This document shows, piece after piece, positions 46,401 to 59,355 of a stretch of DNA of 64,000 nucleotides; the first letter of the stretch is position 1; each line of letters begins with the position of its first letter. This stretch comes from Lumnitzera littorea. Lineage: Eukaryota; Streptophyta; Magnoliopsida; Myrtales; Combretaceae. The notes under the pieces are model-generated. The model was not told where the DNA came from. It made no database searches and saw only the letters and a list, made by a program, of their open reading frames with translations. The stretch is taken from the NCBI GenBank assembly GCA_024138015.1, contig JAMXBB010000009.1, positions 42,146,821 to 42,210,820 on the forward strand, read 5' to 3'. The position numbers were made by a program, and so were the translations under genes.

Positions 46401-47660
46401 TGTAAAGGATATCTTGTAGTTCTTTAATCACTTTTTGTAGTCCCTTATATTCTATCAAGTGCTATGAATCTATAAAGGAGCAAATCATATGAGTAAATTT
46501 ACATACCTACAATAAGTCCTACATCAACAGCATCTCCCTCCTTAAACCCTACAACAACCTCATCATCTCTATCCTCTACATAATTCCACTTGCCCTCTAT
46601 GTTATAAACTCTAACATACATAAGTGTACCTTCTCTAGCATATGCTGGTCCTAACCTACCTATTTGTCTCTAGGAAGCTAAGTAACCTTATAGTGCCATA
46701 GGGTGAGCTAACTAGGTACCCTACATAGTCCTCCACTATGGACAGTTAGGGGCAATGTACCCTATCTACTTGTACACGAAATAGGTCATACTAGCTCTTT
46801 TAGGACATTTAGTTGTACAGTAACTGCCATCTCCATGATGGAAACACCTGTGCTGAAGCCAAGGGCATTCTTACAAGTAGTATACTCCCTTATATTTATA
46901 GCATCTCAATATACCTAAACCTGGAGCAACTAGCCTCAACTATCAATTATGAAGCTATAAAATCTTTTTTACTTTCTTAGAAAAATTAGGTCCTTCAAAG
47001 GGTCTCTTTTCAAATATGTTCACTTTGTGTCTTTCACTCTTGTCCTCAAAATCCTTAGCCCTTTCAACATTTCTTACAATCTCAACTACTTCCCTAAAAT
47101 CTTAGGGTCGGAACTTATGTTCTTGGTGCTAGGTCTCATAATCCAATCCTCTAATAAACACTTGGATCCTTAGCCTATCATTGACCTGAAACTCTTCATC
47201 AGCATACTATAGCAATCTATTAAACTCAGACTCATACTAATATATAATACAATTTCCCTTCAAAATGGATAGAAAAGCATCACTGTATTGCAATCTTAAG
47301 GTCTTTGGAAAATAATTTGATATAAACTCTCTTTGAAACACTTCCCATGTGATCAGACCTCTAATTGTCCTCCTCTTAGCTTCTCACCAAGTCTTGGCAT
47401 GAAGCCTCTACATGTAAGCACCATAGATAATCCTCAAATGCTATAGAACCTTAAATGCATCAAAAGTGCACTCAATTTACATGAGCCAATCCTCAACTTC
47501 CTTAAGGTATCTTATAACCCTATCAAAATTACTTATTACACTTAATAAACTTTATCATCATAGACCTCTAGGGCTTGGGAACTGGGGGTGCTATAAAGGC
47601 TAAATGTACCTATGCAACAGGAGGTGGTGGTGGTGGTGGTAGCACCTCCTTAACTAGTAT
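46401..47660 (-). pseudogene. gag: Gag of element F
   Basis: Two zinc-knuckle remnants are visible on the minus strand: CFHHGDGSYCTTKCP and CFVCK-like FVYKxIGYIAPNCP (about 46760-46860), each having lost one or more Cys or His. Upstream are EVVEIVRNVERAKDFEDKSE and the capsid relic. Close to the N-terminus is a proline run (PPPPPPP) encoded by a (GGT)6 microsatellite at 47623-47640. Stops and frameshifts are frequent. Confidence 0.65.
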
Positions 47661-48194
47661 AAGAGGTGGAACAAGAGCTAAAGGTGTCATGTCCTTATCA
47701 TGAAAAGCCCTCAACATATCTTATACTACAACTAGCACTTCCTTTATATGGTCCCTTTATGGAACCTACAATAGTGGATCCTTTTGGATGATCCTTTAGG
47801 GTATCACGCCTCAATGGGGGTTTCCATAAGCCACTCCTGTACCTAATGCTAGAAATAATTTAGGTATGCTTATAGCAGAGAAATTCCTAATAACAAGACA
47901 TAGTAGTATAAAACATAGAAATACTAAATAAAATAAAAGTCATCCTTTTTCATTAATTTTAGTAAATCATGAGGCTACACTTGAAAGGTGGTCACTTCTA
48001 GAGAGTGAAACTCTATCGATACTAAGTTTAAGCGTATAAGAGTTTCGTAGTGAGTTGTTAAAAACACAATACTATAACTCAAGGTACATACTCATGACAA
48101 GTATATCCAAAACATAGTAACCTCAACTATAACAACCCATCTAACTACTACATCAATAGGCTATAGTTAAACCAACCCTAGAATTCTCATTATC

Positions 48195-48583
48195 CTATAA
48201 ATCATCAAATCCTATAAAACTAGAGTCATTAAAGTCATCTCCAGTTGAATCTATACTATAAATTGTGGGAGGCTCGTAGTGCTTGTTAACTACAATAAAT
48301 CCTCCTCCTATAAATCCTATACTAAAAGTAGGGGAGGCTCAAACACTGGTCCATCTATGTGTATCTCTACCCCACTGTCACTTAGCTCCTTTGAGTAGTC
48401 TAGATCTACAATTGGTGCAACGAAGGCCATAGGCTTAAGTAGGTCCTCTTCTTAAGATAAGTCTTATCTAACTAGGTTAACCTCCATCAAAGCTAGGACT
48501 AGGTTCTTGTGAACTTACTCCTCTATTTGGTCATTCTTATCATTATACGAAGCTAGAAGCCCGTAGTCCAACTCCATCTCCCC
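48195..48583 (-). pseudogene. ORF-like stretch upstream of element F gag, function unknown
   Basis: From an ATG at about 48571-48573 the minus strand reads MELDYGLLASYNDKNDQIEE, then a stop, VHKNLVLALMEVNLVR, MAFVAPIVDLDYSKELSDSG, VEIHIDGPVFEPPL and, after a one-base shift, TFSIGFIGGGFIVVNKHYEP, TIYSIDSTGDDFNDSSFIGF and DDL, ending at 48195. Only four stops occur over 130 codons, all TAG or TAA. The composition is acidic, with two EPP segments. I do not recognise a family. The region would normally be the untranslated leader, so it may be an extra ORF or captured sequence. Confidence 0.35.
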
Positions 48584-48911
48584 CCTAACTAAGCTCTATT
48601 GTCCAATTAATGTTAAGCTCTAATAGAGCTAAATGATCACCTTAATAGTCATTAGCAAAAGCAACTCCATGTCCAACTGGTCTCTACTCATTGAATGCTA
48701 GTGCTAGTGATCAATAATCATTGTTGACCAAGAATGCTAGCTCTAGTAGTTATCTAGAACATCTTGCCAACCAAAACTTGTGCTTAAGTACATGAATTAG
48801 CTTGCTATTAGTGTAAATTAGGTACTAGAGGTCCATTTGTAACTCCTCATGTCTAAACCTCTAATGATCCATTAGTTTACCCCTTCACCAAGGCAACATT
48901 ATGCTTATGCT

Positions 48912-48995
48912 TCAAGGTTCCTCAATTAGAGCGAAGTCCTTGTACAAAACCTGAAAGTGACGTCGATATTCCTTAAGAGTCTCTCCTTCCTCCAT
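48912..48995 (-). pseudogene. Gag-like peptide remnant in element F leader
   Basis: The minus strand reads MEEGETLKEYRRHFQVLYKD and FALIEEP before a stop, preceded in frame by LKFH. The EGE-x-LKEY pattern resembles the conserved core of retrotransposon gag proteins. It lies 195 bp inside the primer binding site, where gag is not expected. The stretch is too short for a firm call. Confidence 0.25.
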
Positions 48996-49189
48996 GTGGA
49001 ACTTAAGCTACTACCCCATAAGAGTCTCGAAATTACCCTTAAAATACGAAAATTTCTTAATCGTAAAGTTTCGTTATTCTTTTGAATAGTAAATTCCATT
49101 TTATATCTTCCTGATCTGGTTCTACCCCTCTTATCCTTATTAGGTTAACTTCTTATTATATCTAGGGTTATTTTTTTATTCTTTTTTAT

Positions 49190-49207
49190 CCTAACACATT
49201 GATACCA
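49190..49207 (-). other. Primer binding site of element F
   Basis: The minus strand reads TGGTATCAATGTGTTAGG, a degraded tRNA-Met-type site. It lies next to the LTR end near 49208. Confidence 0.55.
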
Positions 49208-51080
49208 CATTAATATTATTACAACTCGAGGAGTGGCTAAGTTATGGTAGTACCACCGTACACTACTATTGGTCATGAACCTTCGTCGTACTACACAAGG
49301 CATCATCACAACACTTGCATCCACTAGAGAGACTAGCATAAAGCAATATCAAAATAATTAAAGGTTCATCATATAATACTGGGTATAATAGTTTAATGTA
49401 AACTATTTTCCCTTAATTAAGTCATATACACCATAATTAAGTACTAGTAGTCTAAGCTACAATAATCCCTTAGGAAAAATATAAGATAATACTAGAGAGT
49501 AGAACCATATCATAAATGTCCACTCATGCTCTCATCTTCCCTCTAACCATCTTAAAGCTTCTGGTATTAACCTCGAGCATCCCTCAACTTGACTCTAGCC
49601 ATAAATCATGCTACAGCAATAAACTATAAGGGAGTAAGCAACAATAGCTTAGTGAGTGGCCTTCTTATCCTACCAAAAACAAATTCCAAGCAAGTTATTT
49701 GATCATGCATATGTAATGTAGACAAGGATATGAAATGCACACATCATACATAACCTGCCGGTAACTATATAAAGTACAGTTTTATGCCCACTATTGCCCG
49801 GGTTAGGAAGTATTTAGGTATGCTAGGACTCGAGTCTCTACGTCCATCATCCGATCAAATATCATCTTCTCGTAGTAAACCCAAAGCAATGGACATGGCT
49901 CAACCTCAAGTAGAGCATAGCACTCCTTAAAGCTAATAGATGCCAAAGGTCATGGCAAAAACATGTTGTAGGAGTACATCATACAATACAATAATAACCT
50001 AACATAAATATAGATCCAACATGCATGATCTTCCACTCTACTACATTGTGTTGATGCCCTTTTACATAATAATGCATAAACTTACAATGGATGACTAGTT
50101 ATTAGTAAAGTCGAATAGTTATTATTCCAGTTCATAAGTGACTAATAAAATATATATGGTAGACATTTTAAGGCCCTAATTACTAATACAAAGACCAATT
50201 TTTAGTTCAATATATTATCGTATTTTAACAAGTGCAATCAATCCAAGCACATGCAAGTAACCTAACCTCTAAGCATAATCATTTCACACATATATATGTA
50301 TATAATTAATCGATGCTTTACACAACAAACACAAACATGATAAGAAATGGGTTGATGTACTTACTTAGCCACAATGTCTTGCAATCCTAATAATCCTTAA
50401 TCAAGTCGATCTCTAAGTCTACGTTATTTGAAGATTATAATTAAGTACATAAGTATTATATCTTAGCCTACTTAGTTAGCTCTTCTTGTCTTAAAACTTC
50501 TGCTTTTACTATTTTGGTATTTTGGCCATAACTTTTTTGTTTTAAGTCTATTTTTAATGATGTTATAGTCGTTTTTTGTTGTTTTCAAATGTTCTTTCAC
50601 TTAGTGAGTTTCTTTTTATGTTTTTCGGCATGCAAAGTCTTGGTTTGGGTCAATTAAGTTTGTTGGTCAATGGCTAGTTTGATTATCTTAGGGTTCAAGC
50701 TAGTTTTGGGCTTTAGCCTTAGTTTTGGGCCTTAGGCCTTATATATGACTTCTTGGGCTTTTATTTAAGTATTTTATGGTTACATTTTTTGCCCAAAATT
50801 GGTACCATTCATTTTGGGTTTTATTATTACTCAAGTGGGCATAAATGGGCTCTTTTCACTAGTTTAAGGCCTTAATTGATTAAAGGGCCTATAGAGGATG
50901 TATTGTATAGGCCTTAAGACTTAATGTGCCTTTTATCATTTAATTAATGAGCTTTTCATTTTTTGTTTCAGATATGTTCACATCTTTGTGAAGCCTAAAT
51001 TTTAATTCTTTTTGGGCTTGTTTTGCACTTTAGGGTGTTAAGCCTAATGCTATTAATCTTTTTGGGCCTAAACTCACATT
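49208..51080 (-). repeat. 5' LTR of element F, truncated
   Basis: The part 49690-50270 matches 32822-33364, and 50280-51080 matches 40873-41650. The two pieces are contiguous here, which shows that G was inserted in the other copy. The first about 1.25 kb of the LTR is missing beyond 51080. Confidence 0.8.
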
Positions 51081-53690
51081 ATACTTATGTTTGGTTCAAT
51101 TTACCTTAAGTTCCAAATCTAGTCATTATAGTTAATAGGACTTTTAACATTGTTCTTAAGTCCCTACTTAGTAACTATGTTAGTTTAAGTCATGAACTCA
51201 TCACCATGCTACTTAACTTGATTAATCATAACCTTAACGATACTTAATACTAATTAATCACGTGATTAAATTAACAAATGAAAACTTGTACAACTAAACA
51301 CAAGCTACAAGCGACGGCCAAGAAGTTAGTTTAGGGTCTCCATTACACTTCTTCACTTATTTCTCACTTTAGTGTTTGCTTAATCTAAGATATGGTTTCA
51401 CCTACATGAGTTGATTTTCCTACAAAATGAAATGAAAACAAGTTGGGAACTATAAACTCAACAAATTTAGCCTTCTATATATAGTATCGAACTAAAGTAT
51501 TGTAGATAATTTTTCTGAGTCAACAAAATAGAATAAAATTAAAATCAATTAAAACTTTAAATTGGGAATAAAAAATAAATATTGAAAACCATAATATAAG
51601 AGTTAAAAATCTTAATCGAGTAAGAATAACTCTCAACCCTATGTATGCATACTCATAAAAATTTGAACTTAAACAAAATAGAAACTCTAAACACTAGATC
51701 TAATATTTTGAAACTGTATAATTTATCCTAATGCTAATAAAACACCAAATCAATAAAATTATCACTAAGTAAGTGAAATCACGTTAAATCGCTATGAACG
51801 ATTAAAGATAATTTTAAATAATAGTAATTATTGACCAAGCTAAGTCAATTAAAATAATAAATTAATAAAATTACAACAAATTAATCATACATGTGCATAT
51901 ACAAGGTGCAATTATATATGTGCATTTATATTAAGTAATTTTCTTTTCTTTTCTCAATATACACCATATAATATCTTTTATTTTATTTTATTTTATGTTA
52001 CCTTATCTTCTAAATGCTTACCCAACATATTATATTTTGTTAGTGACTAGAATAACTAAATTAGTTGGATTCCATTTAATTAAAATCTTTTGCTAACCAA
52101 ATGTCACTTTCCTACTTACACCACAACTTTCCTACCCCACATCATGAGACAAGAGTAACCATCATCTCCAGCACCTAAAGCCTACTTGACATCACATAAA
52201 AGATAACTCGAATCCCAAAAATCTTCCAACTTTTGCCAAACCTAAAAAGCAAACAAATCCACTACTAATTTGTTTTGTCTTCTTTCAATCACATCACACA
52301 TAAAAATATCCCCCAAATCAAGGATGATGATATAATTAAAGTTGACCAAGTATAAGAGTTTTTAAATCATCATTTCTTCTTAACTTTAACATCTCGCAAT
52401 GCCAAGTCAAATCAATCTTTATTTCTTTTTACTTTGCAATTCCAAGAGACAAATACACTATCCTACTTCTCCTTTCTTTCGACTAAGCACAAGCAACCTA
52501 TATGCTTGATTCTTCTTCGTTCTCTTATTCACCAACTACAAATTCTATCACCGTATTCCCTCCTAAATATAACCAACACACGTACACATCAATTAATCTT
52601 TCACCATTTTTCATTTCCACTAACATTCATCAACAAACTATTACATAAATTGTAAGCCTTGTTAAATTTTAGTAATACTTGGAGACAAGCTTAGACAATC
52701 CCAATATTCCCTAAAGTCGACAAGATAAATAATTAAAATTTTCTTGATGAAATTGAATTTTTAATCGTATGAAAAGAGCAACAAATGGAGTCTTAAAATG
52801 TATATTAAGCTTACTGAATATAAAACTCCAAATCCTTAATATTTTCGCACTAAAAAATTTAAAGACGATTAAAATAAAATACTAACTATGTAAGTAAAAA
52901 TTTTTCATTTCCATAAGCTCCTAAATTTAACTCTAAATTTTAATCAAACAAGCCACTAACTTAGTAGCCTTTATGTATAACAAACAACAAGAATAAATCA
53001 ACAACTAAATAATTAAATAAGTAAGCAAACAATTAATAAAAAAAAATCTACTGCACGTGAAAGTATAGCCACATCATACCCCCTTCCCCATTTCCAATTT
53101 CCAAACCTTACTTATTGTCATTTTAAGAACAATCATATGTTAGCCACCCTAATTTTTTTAACCTAAGAACATCATGCCCATACTCCTATTTGACTTGTCA
53201 TCTTACCTTGTAGATCCATCCTATCAATATGCAAAATTGAAAAAAATGAAACATCCATGCATTTCATTTCCTAACTAGCCACTTCCCTTTCCATCAACTT
53301 TACTTTCCTTCATTCTCACATTTCACATTTCCAAAAACACACAACACTTCTCCCTTTCTAATTCCCAACTAGCTACTCATCCATTACCAACATCCACACT
53401 TTATTTTATTTTCACTCACACTCCAAAAACCACAAAGAACATCCACTATACTTCCATTTAAGTTTCTGCACTTTACAAGAAAGCAAAAATCACACAACCT
53501 TTCCCTATAAGCCAACACCCCATCTAGTAAACATCACCATCCTATCTTTTATCACACTAAGGGAGTTTAAGCAAGGAAGCTAACTAGAGGAAGGAGGCTA
53601 AGGACACCAAAGGAAAAGGAAACAAAGCAAGAAGAGCCACCATCTAAGCATCACCCATCTCTTTCTCCAAGTGTAGCAAAATCTCCTTCA
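51081..53690. other. Unassigned AT-rich stretch
   Basis: No coding similarity and no clear match to other parts of the window. It has a TTTTA-type simple repeat at 51976-51995 and a C-rich part at 52080-53560 that resembles transcribed LTR leader sequence in style only. The plus-strand open stretch 52434-52655 has no recognisable motif. Confidence 0.4.
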
Positions 53691-55360
53691 CTAGCTTTTC
53701 TTTTTATGTTTTCTTTTAGGATGTGTTATAGGATCAAAATGAGGGTATAAAAATGTATATGTATGTTTTCTTATAGTTTTCTAAGTTTCTAGACTCTTTT
53801 AGAAGTAGTTATGAGGAAAAATCCTTTATGTATAATGCGAGGGCTTAAGCATTTACCTTAATGAGCAAAAAATGTAAGCTTGTCTTCTGTAAGATGGTGA
53901 AGCAAAACACTATTTTACTCATGTATGCATGCTAGATGTGAGAAATTTTAAGGGTATCTTTAAGTTGCCTTAGTCTCATTCATGTTAACTTAACTTAGAA
54001 ATATTTCCCCATACCCCTTTAGGATGTATATATGTTGTTTAGACAAAAATCTTAGGAAAAATGTTCATTTGAAAGCTTAACAAGACCTTTAAAAATCTAA
54101 ACCCACATTAATGTTCACTTATAATAATGTTTTAGACAAGATTAAAGTAATTTCAAACTTACCCAAGTAGTATAACTATCATACCAAAATACTAGAAGGC
54201 AAAATTGAGTCAAGAACATGTTATGGGCCTAAAACCAACCTAAACAAGCCCTAAAAATGCCTTGGAAAGAACTGACCCCAACTTAAAGAAATTATCTAGA
54301 AATATTAATATGATTAAATAATTTTTAGACCTAAACAAGCATGTTGGGCCTAGGTCATAAGCCTTAAATAGCTAAAATGGATCGAAAACTACAAAATCGA
54401 TAAAGCTTTGAACTTAAAGAGTTAAGAAGCCAACATTTGCAAATTTTATAAATAAAATTTAAGACCCAACTTAACCAGTTAAAATGCCTAAAAAAGCAAA
54501 TAGAAAGCCTAATTTAAAAAGCCTTAGCAATAAGGCCCAAAAGGCCAACCAAGAGACACTAATAATAAATGGCTAAAGTTGGATGAATAATTTAACATGG
54601 ACTTATAAGAAATTAATCCTAAATACACCCCAAAGGCCTAAATAAGAATTTAGAACCCATTAAGAATTAGAGAAATAGAAGTTAAAGACTAAGATAATGC
54701 AAAATAGAATCAATAAGCCTAACAATTAAGAGATCTATAACTTTTTTGGACTGATACCAAAAATTGCGGCTTCAATATGCCAAAACAGACCACACTACAA
54801 TAATCTATATTCGAAAATCATGGAAAACAACTATAAGAATGTAGAAATTAAAGTTAAAATGAGAAAGTTATGATAAAAACAAGTTTTAGCAATAATCAAG
54901 GATTATGGCGAATTAAGGCAATTTAATAGGTAGTTATTCAAACATTTATTAGTATTCTCCTCTATTAATATCAAGTGATATAAACCATGACATGGACTTA
55001 CTCTTTGATTATTACAACTATGGGACGACCTAACTAGGTGAGTATTCTAATGACTATTATACTTAATTATTCTTGTAAATTAGTTCCACTTAGTTGTACG
55101 ACTATTATTAATTGGTTGCATGTGGAATTGAATTTTTTTTGATAAATTAACAACTAAGTGTTTAGTTGTTGCAGATTTTTATAAAATTAACAGTAATAAA
55201 TATATTATATTAGTCATCATTGTTTTGATAATAATGAAAAGAGTAAAGATGCTTAATTAGTGTGTTAAGTATGCAGGTCAATAAGCAAAAGATAAGAATT
55301 TATTTTAGAATTGAATTTGAAAATCAAAAGTAAATTCAATGACTAATTCAAAGACACAGT
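53691..55360 (+). repeat. LTR-like sequence, distantly related to element F LTR, plus strand
   Basis: A TATA-like TATAAAAA lies near 53737. A stretch rich in GGCCTAA/GGCCCAA words (54220-54720) and the segment GATTATTACAACTATGGGACG...GGTGAGTA (about 55007-55042) resemble the reverse complement of 50340-51080 and 40940-41650. Just after it, TTGTATCAAAGC (55364-55375) could be a degraded primer binding site. No partner LTR is seen. Confidence 0.35.
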
Positions 55361-56000
55361 GTTGTATCAAAGCATTATAAAACAAGATGATCCATAAATT
55401 ATATTAGACTTTTAATTTTTTGAAGGACCAGCTTCACTTGTTAGATATATTTGGATAATATATCTAACACGTTCCATTAAGTTGGACATTGAATCTATGG
55501 GGATTAAGGGAGAATTAATTAAATCATTATAAGGATAAGCTTAGTCAAACATAATACTTTATAATAGTGGATAGATTTTGTTGGAATCATCTTCATGAGA
55601 TTTATGATGGACTATCATCAAGGTATGTGGAGGATTTCAAGGAGTTCAAATTAGATTTTTATTAAAGCTCAAACCAAGAATGGATAAGGATATATGCATG
55701 AAGATATTATAAGATAAGGAAGAATCTTAACTTTTTTGTTGTAGATTTTTATCAAATTCAAATTAAGCCATTATAACAATATTTTCGAAGGATATTTATT
55801 CAAAGATATCATATTTAATAATAATATACACAAGCAAAGTAGTAGCAAGGATATTTCAAAAGCTCGAAGCTCAAATTCAAAGATTATCAAGTAGCAAGAT
55901 TTACTCTTAATTTTTAGGAGATTTATTTTTAAGTGGAATTCAATTATTCAAAGGGGATATTAAGGAATTATGTGAAGGAACCAAAGTATACATATAAGAA
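55361..56000. other. Unassigned stretch before LTR E
   Basis: AT-rich, with no coding motif in any frame. It may be the truncated internal start of the element whose LTR lies at 53691-55360. Confidence 0.3.
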
Positions 56001-59000
56001 CATGAGCAGAACTTAAATCATATATCAGTAATAGAACAACACTCAAATTGACCTAATCAATGAGGGTGATTTAGTTTCCACAATTTAAGGGATTATGTCA
56101 CATGCCAACTTAGCATGGGATACACCATCATACAGGAATACCTATTGAAAACTTATCTCAACCTACTTATTTATCAAAAGATAACTTTATTTACATGATA
56201 AAGGGGTTGCTACATTGGAGTTCACCCGAATATTCGATTACAACTTATGTGTATAGCATAATATTTACATCAAAACATTAACTAGCTATTTCTTTCATCA
56301 TCTTCACAATAGTAGGATTCCTAACTTAATACAAGTTCCATACAAAAATTGCTGATTTTGACTCATACTCTCAATATACATTCCCCTTGAGTGTTAGGCC
56401 CTTCACAACGGTGTTAACCTAAGGATAAAACATTTTATCCCCTTAGCTATTAAAGTTGAGTGAGAGTGGATAACAAATAATACAATATAGACAATATCAC
56501 ATATCATCATGGAAACATTTCAATCATAATTCGTAGGTTCAACTTTACATATACATTCACCTAACCAAGCTTTTATTGCTAGCAATATAGCATGCTATGT
56601 TCATGCACGTAGCATGCATTAGTACCAATATCCTACACCGTCCAATTTTCATCGAGTTAGTCATCATAATCGGGCATTTGGATACAATGTCCAAGAACCT
56701 ATAGGCAACAAGGAACTGCCGAAGAGTAAGACCCCCAACTTTACTTTACAAAATTAGATTATATAATGTAGTTTACCAAACTAAAGAGGCAATACTGCTA
56801 AATTAGACTACATGCTGTAGTCTGCTAAATCTGACTATCAAAATAGTCACAATGTTTGGGTAATGCAATCTATATGCTTCCAAAAACTAAGTTTATAAAT
56901 CCATGTATCTTCCATGATCACATGGAAGCCTCATTTTGAAAGTTCTAACCCGTAGGTCCTTTTTATGCCATGCCATGCCATGCCATACCATGATATGCAA
57001 TAAGCACTCAAGCAAATCATTTAATGCAATCAATCTTTCAATTTTATTCAACTTGGTGATCTTATTCTAGTTTTTGAACTCTCCTTTGCAAAATTCTAGT
57101 ATCTCACTTAAGGTTCACTTAGGTGAACACGCAGAAGATTGAGTTTATTATCACTTAACTTCCCTAGTTAATGCAATCATTCATAAGCATAAATCATTAC
57201 TCAACATAGCATCAAAACAATATAACCAAGATATAGTTATCATCATTCAAAATCACCACATAATCATCATTTACTATAGTAGTATATTAGTTCACCTAAT
57301 ACCAATATTCAATCAACACAGTATCAAACAATATGCAGTATTATGAGTAGTAATATATCTACTCCAAGCATAGGTAAGATCCATTTACCTAAACTTAGTA
57401 ATAGTGCAAAATCCTAAACTTTACGATGTGGTCCTTCTTTACTTATCACACTTATGAAAATATAGCACAGTCTTCAAATCAAGTATAAGTCAAACCTGAA
57501 CTATTATAAGCTTTCATTTTCGCGTTTTTAAACTTCATTTGCTTGTATCTTACTCATTCTTTATTCGATTTCAATAAACTTTATATCGCCATGATTGTTA
57601 TTTTAATTGCTATTATTATATCTTAAGAATCAAAACTAACCATTATTGTCAAAAACCCAAAAATACCCTTTCGTATTACTTATTCGATCATACATTATTG
57701 TAACTCTATAATTAACCCGATTAAGCTTTAATACTAAACCAAACCCTAAAATCATACTTTCCAAACTTATCCAGTAACCCTTAATATACCTCAATGGGTT
57801 TATTTTACATGAATTTGATAAGTATTTTACTAGTACTAATTATCATATTACATATTAAGTCAATATATAAGCTTATATTAGGAAAATACATGATAAATAG
57901 TATATGATTCTAATTAATTTCACAAAAAATCCTATAAACTCATAAAAATATATAGTTTTCTTATTGACCATGAATTATACTAAATTGGCTATTATCTATT
58001 TTTTATGAAAATAGTAGTATTAGCTCGAAATAACAAAAAATTATGGAAAATAAAAAAATTTAAGTGTAAGATAAAAATTAAGTCTTCCAAATATTATTAT
58101 AAGCTTCTAGAAATCAAAATACGTAGAGCTCATGTGTTGATTTGATCAAAAACTAATTAATCTAATAAAATAGTAAAATTACTAATTTTATCCAAAATAA
58201 TTATAATAAATAATAAACATGGAGATTTTAAAATATTATTATTGTTACAATTTAACACGTTATATAAGTGTGTCATAAAAAGGTTTTTTGGCCTAAGTAA
58301 CATTATTTAATATTTAAAAAATTTTATTTAAAATTGGTCTAAACAGAGTATGTTCTTAAGAAAGTACCCTAAATCAATGTTATTTTAAGAAAATAAAATT
58401 ATCACATGAAAGTACATGAAAAATAACCTAGGGAAACCAAATTTCATAATTTTCTAATCTAATTTGATATTTTTAGTAAATTAATGAAAATCAAATACTA
58501 AAATTTGACTCATCGGTATACGGTGCTCTAGCTACGACCCTATGTCAGCCCACTTTCTCCCTCCACCACAAGTTTAAGTCTCAAGTGGCTCCTTTGTCAG
58601 GTTGCTTATAGCTTTAGGAGTCGTAATTTACCATATTTTTTCACTATTTTCTTTATTTTTTCTAAATTTTTTTCTAATTTTTCTAAATTATGTTCTCGTT
58701 TTTTTACAATGCTAAAATATTGTAAATGAGGGTTTTGGCCCTATTTATAGTTTTTCAAGTTTGTTTGATTTAATAAAAATTGAACATGTGTATGTTACAT
58801 GTCAATTTTCCAATTTCCTTGGTGTCATGTGTTATTTTCTAGTTAATTAAGTGTTGACTCATCATTTCTAATTAATCGCATGTTGCCACATCATTTGATG
58901 ATTTATCCACTCATTTTTTCAATTAATTTTCCATTATTTTATATTATTTTACCGTATTTTAATAATTTATTATTATTATATGGGTATATTAATACATATA

Positions 59001-59339
59001 ATGCATATCACATGTAAATATAGGTATATTATGCATAATTTAACTTCATTTATTATTTTTGAATGTTAATTAACTTATCTCTAATATCTCGCTATATCTA
59101 AAAGCTCGATATTTACAATTTTTGTATTTATTGGCTTTATTTGTAAATTGATATTTTTCTCAAATTAATATTTTTATATAACTTATTTTGAAAAATTAAT
59201 TTTACCTAAATTACTTCATCTAACTTTTCTAACTTTACTATAAAGTTTGAAATAAAATCGATAATATAGCTCGGTGCCCTAAATTTAGGAGCTCGGATTA
59301 TAAAATTGTTGAACTGGTTAGAAAACCCAAAGTATTACA
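56001..59339 (-). repeat. 3' LTR of element E
   Basis: On the minus strand it starts TGTAATACTTTGGGTTTTC (from 59339). It is an inverted relative of LTR D (28994-32340), aligning through most of the length. The lower end is uncertain, because clear homology fades near 56070. Confidence 0.75.
56966..56990. repeat. (TGCCA)n microsatellite
   Basis: TGCCA is repeated five times, the last copy with one mismatch (TACCA), inside the element E LTR. Confidence 0.85.
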
Positions 59340-59355
59340 TCTTACCCTTCTTAGA
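59340..59355 (-). other. Polypurine tract of element E
   Basis: The minus strand reads TTTTTCTAAGAAGGGTAAGA just before the LTR start (the purine-rich end is AAGAAGGGTAAGA). GAGGACGAAAC upstream is the typical end of Ty3/gypsy pol sequences. Confidence 0.65.

Larger units (their letters stand above)
32822..51080 (-). mobile_element. Element F: Tekay/Del-type chromovirus, minus strand, with G nested in its 3' LTR
   Basis: On the minus strand there are a truncated 5' LTR (49208-51080), a primer binding site, a leader with an ORF-like stretch, gag with two zinc-knuckle remnants, protease, RT, RNase H, integrase, chromodomain, a polypurine tract and a 3' LTR that is split by element G. The RT thumb motif (AKLSKCDFWL), the integrase and a C-terminal chromodomain identify a chromovirus of the Tekay/Del group. 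All coding parts have stops. Confidence 0.85.

Noticed and set aside
55364..55375. A degraded primer binding site (TTGTATCAAAGC).
   Set aside because: It is mentioned only as support for the LTR-like block. One short imperfect match in AT-rich DNA is not enough for its own feature.
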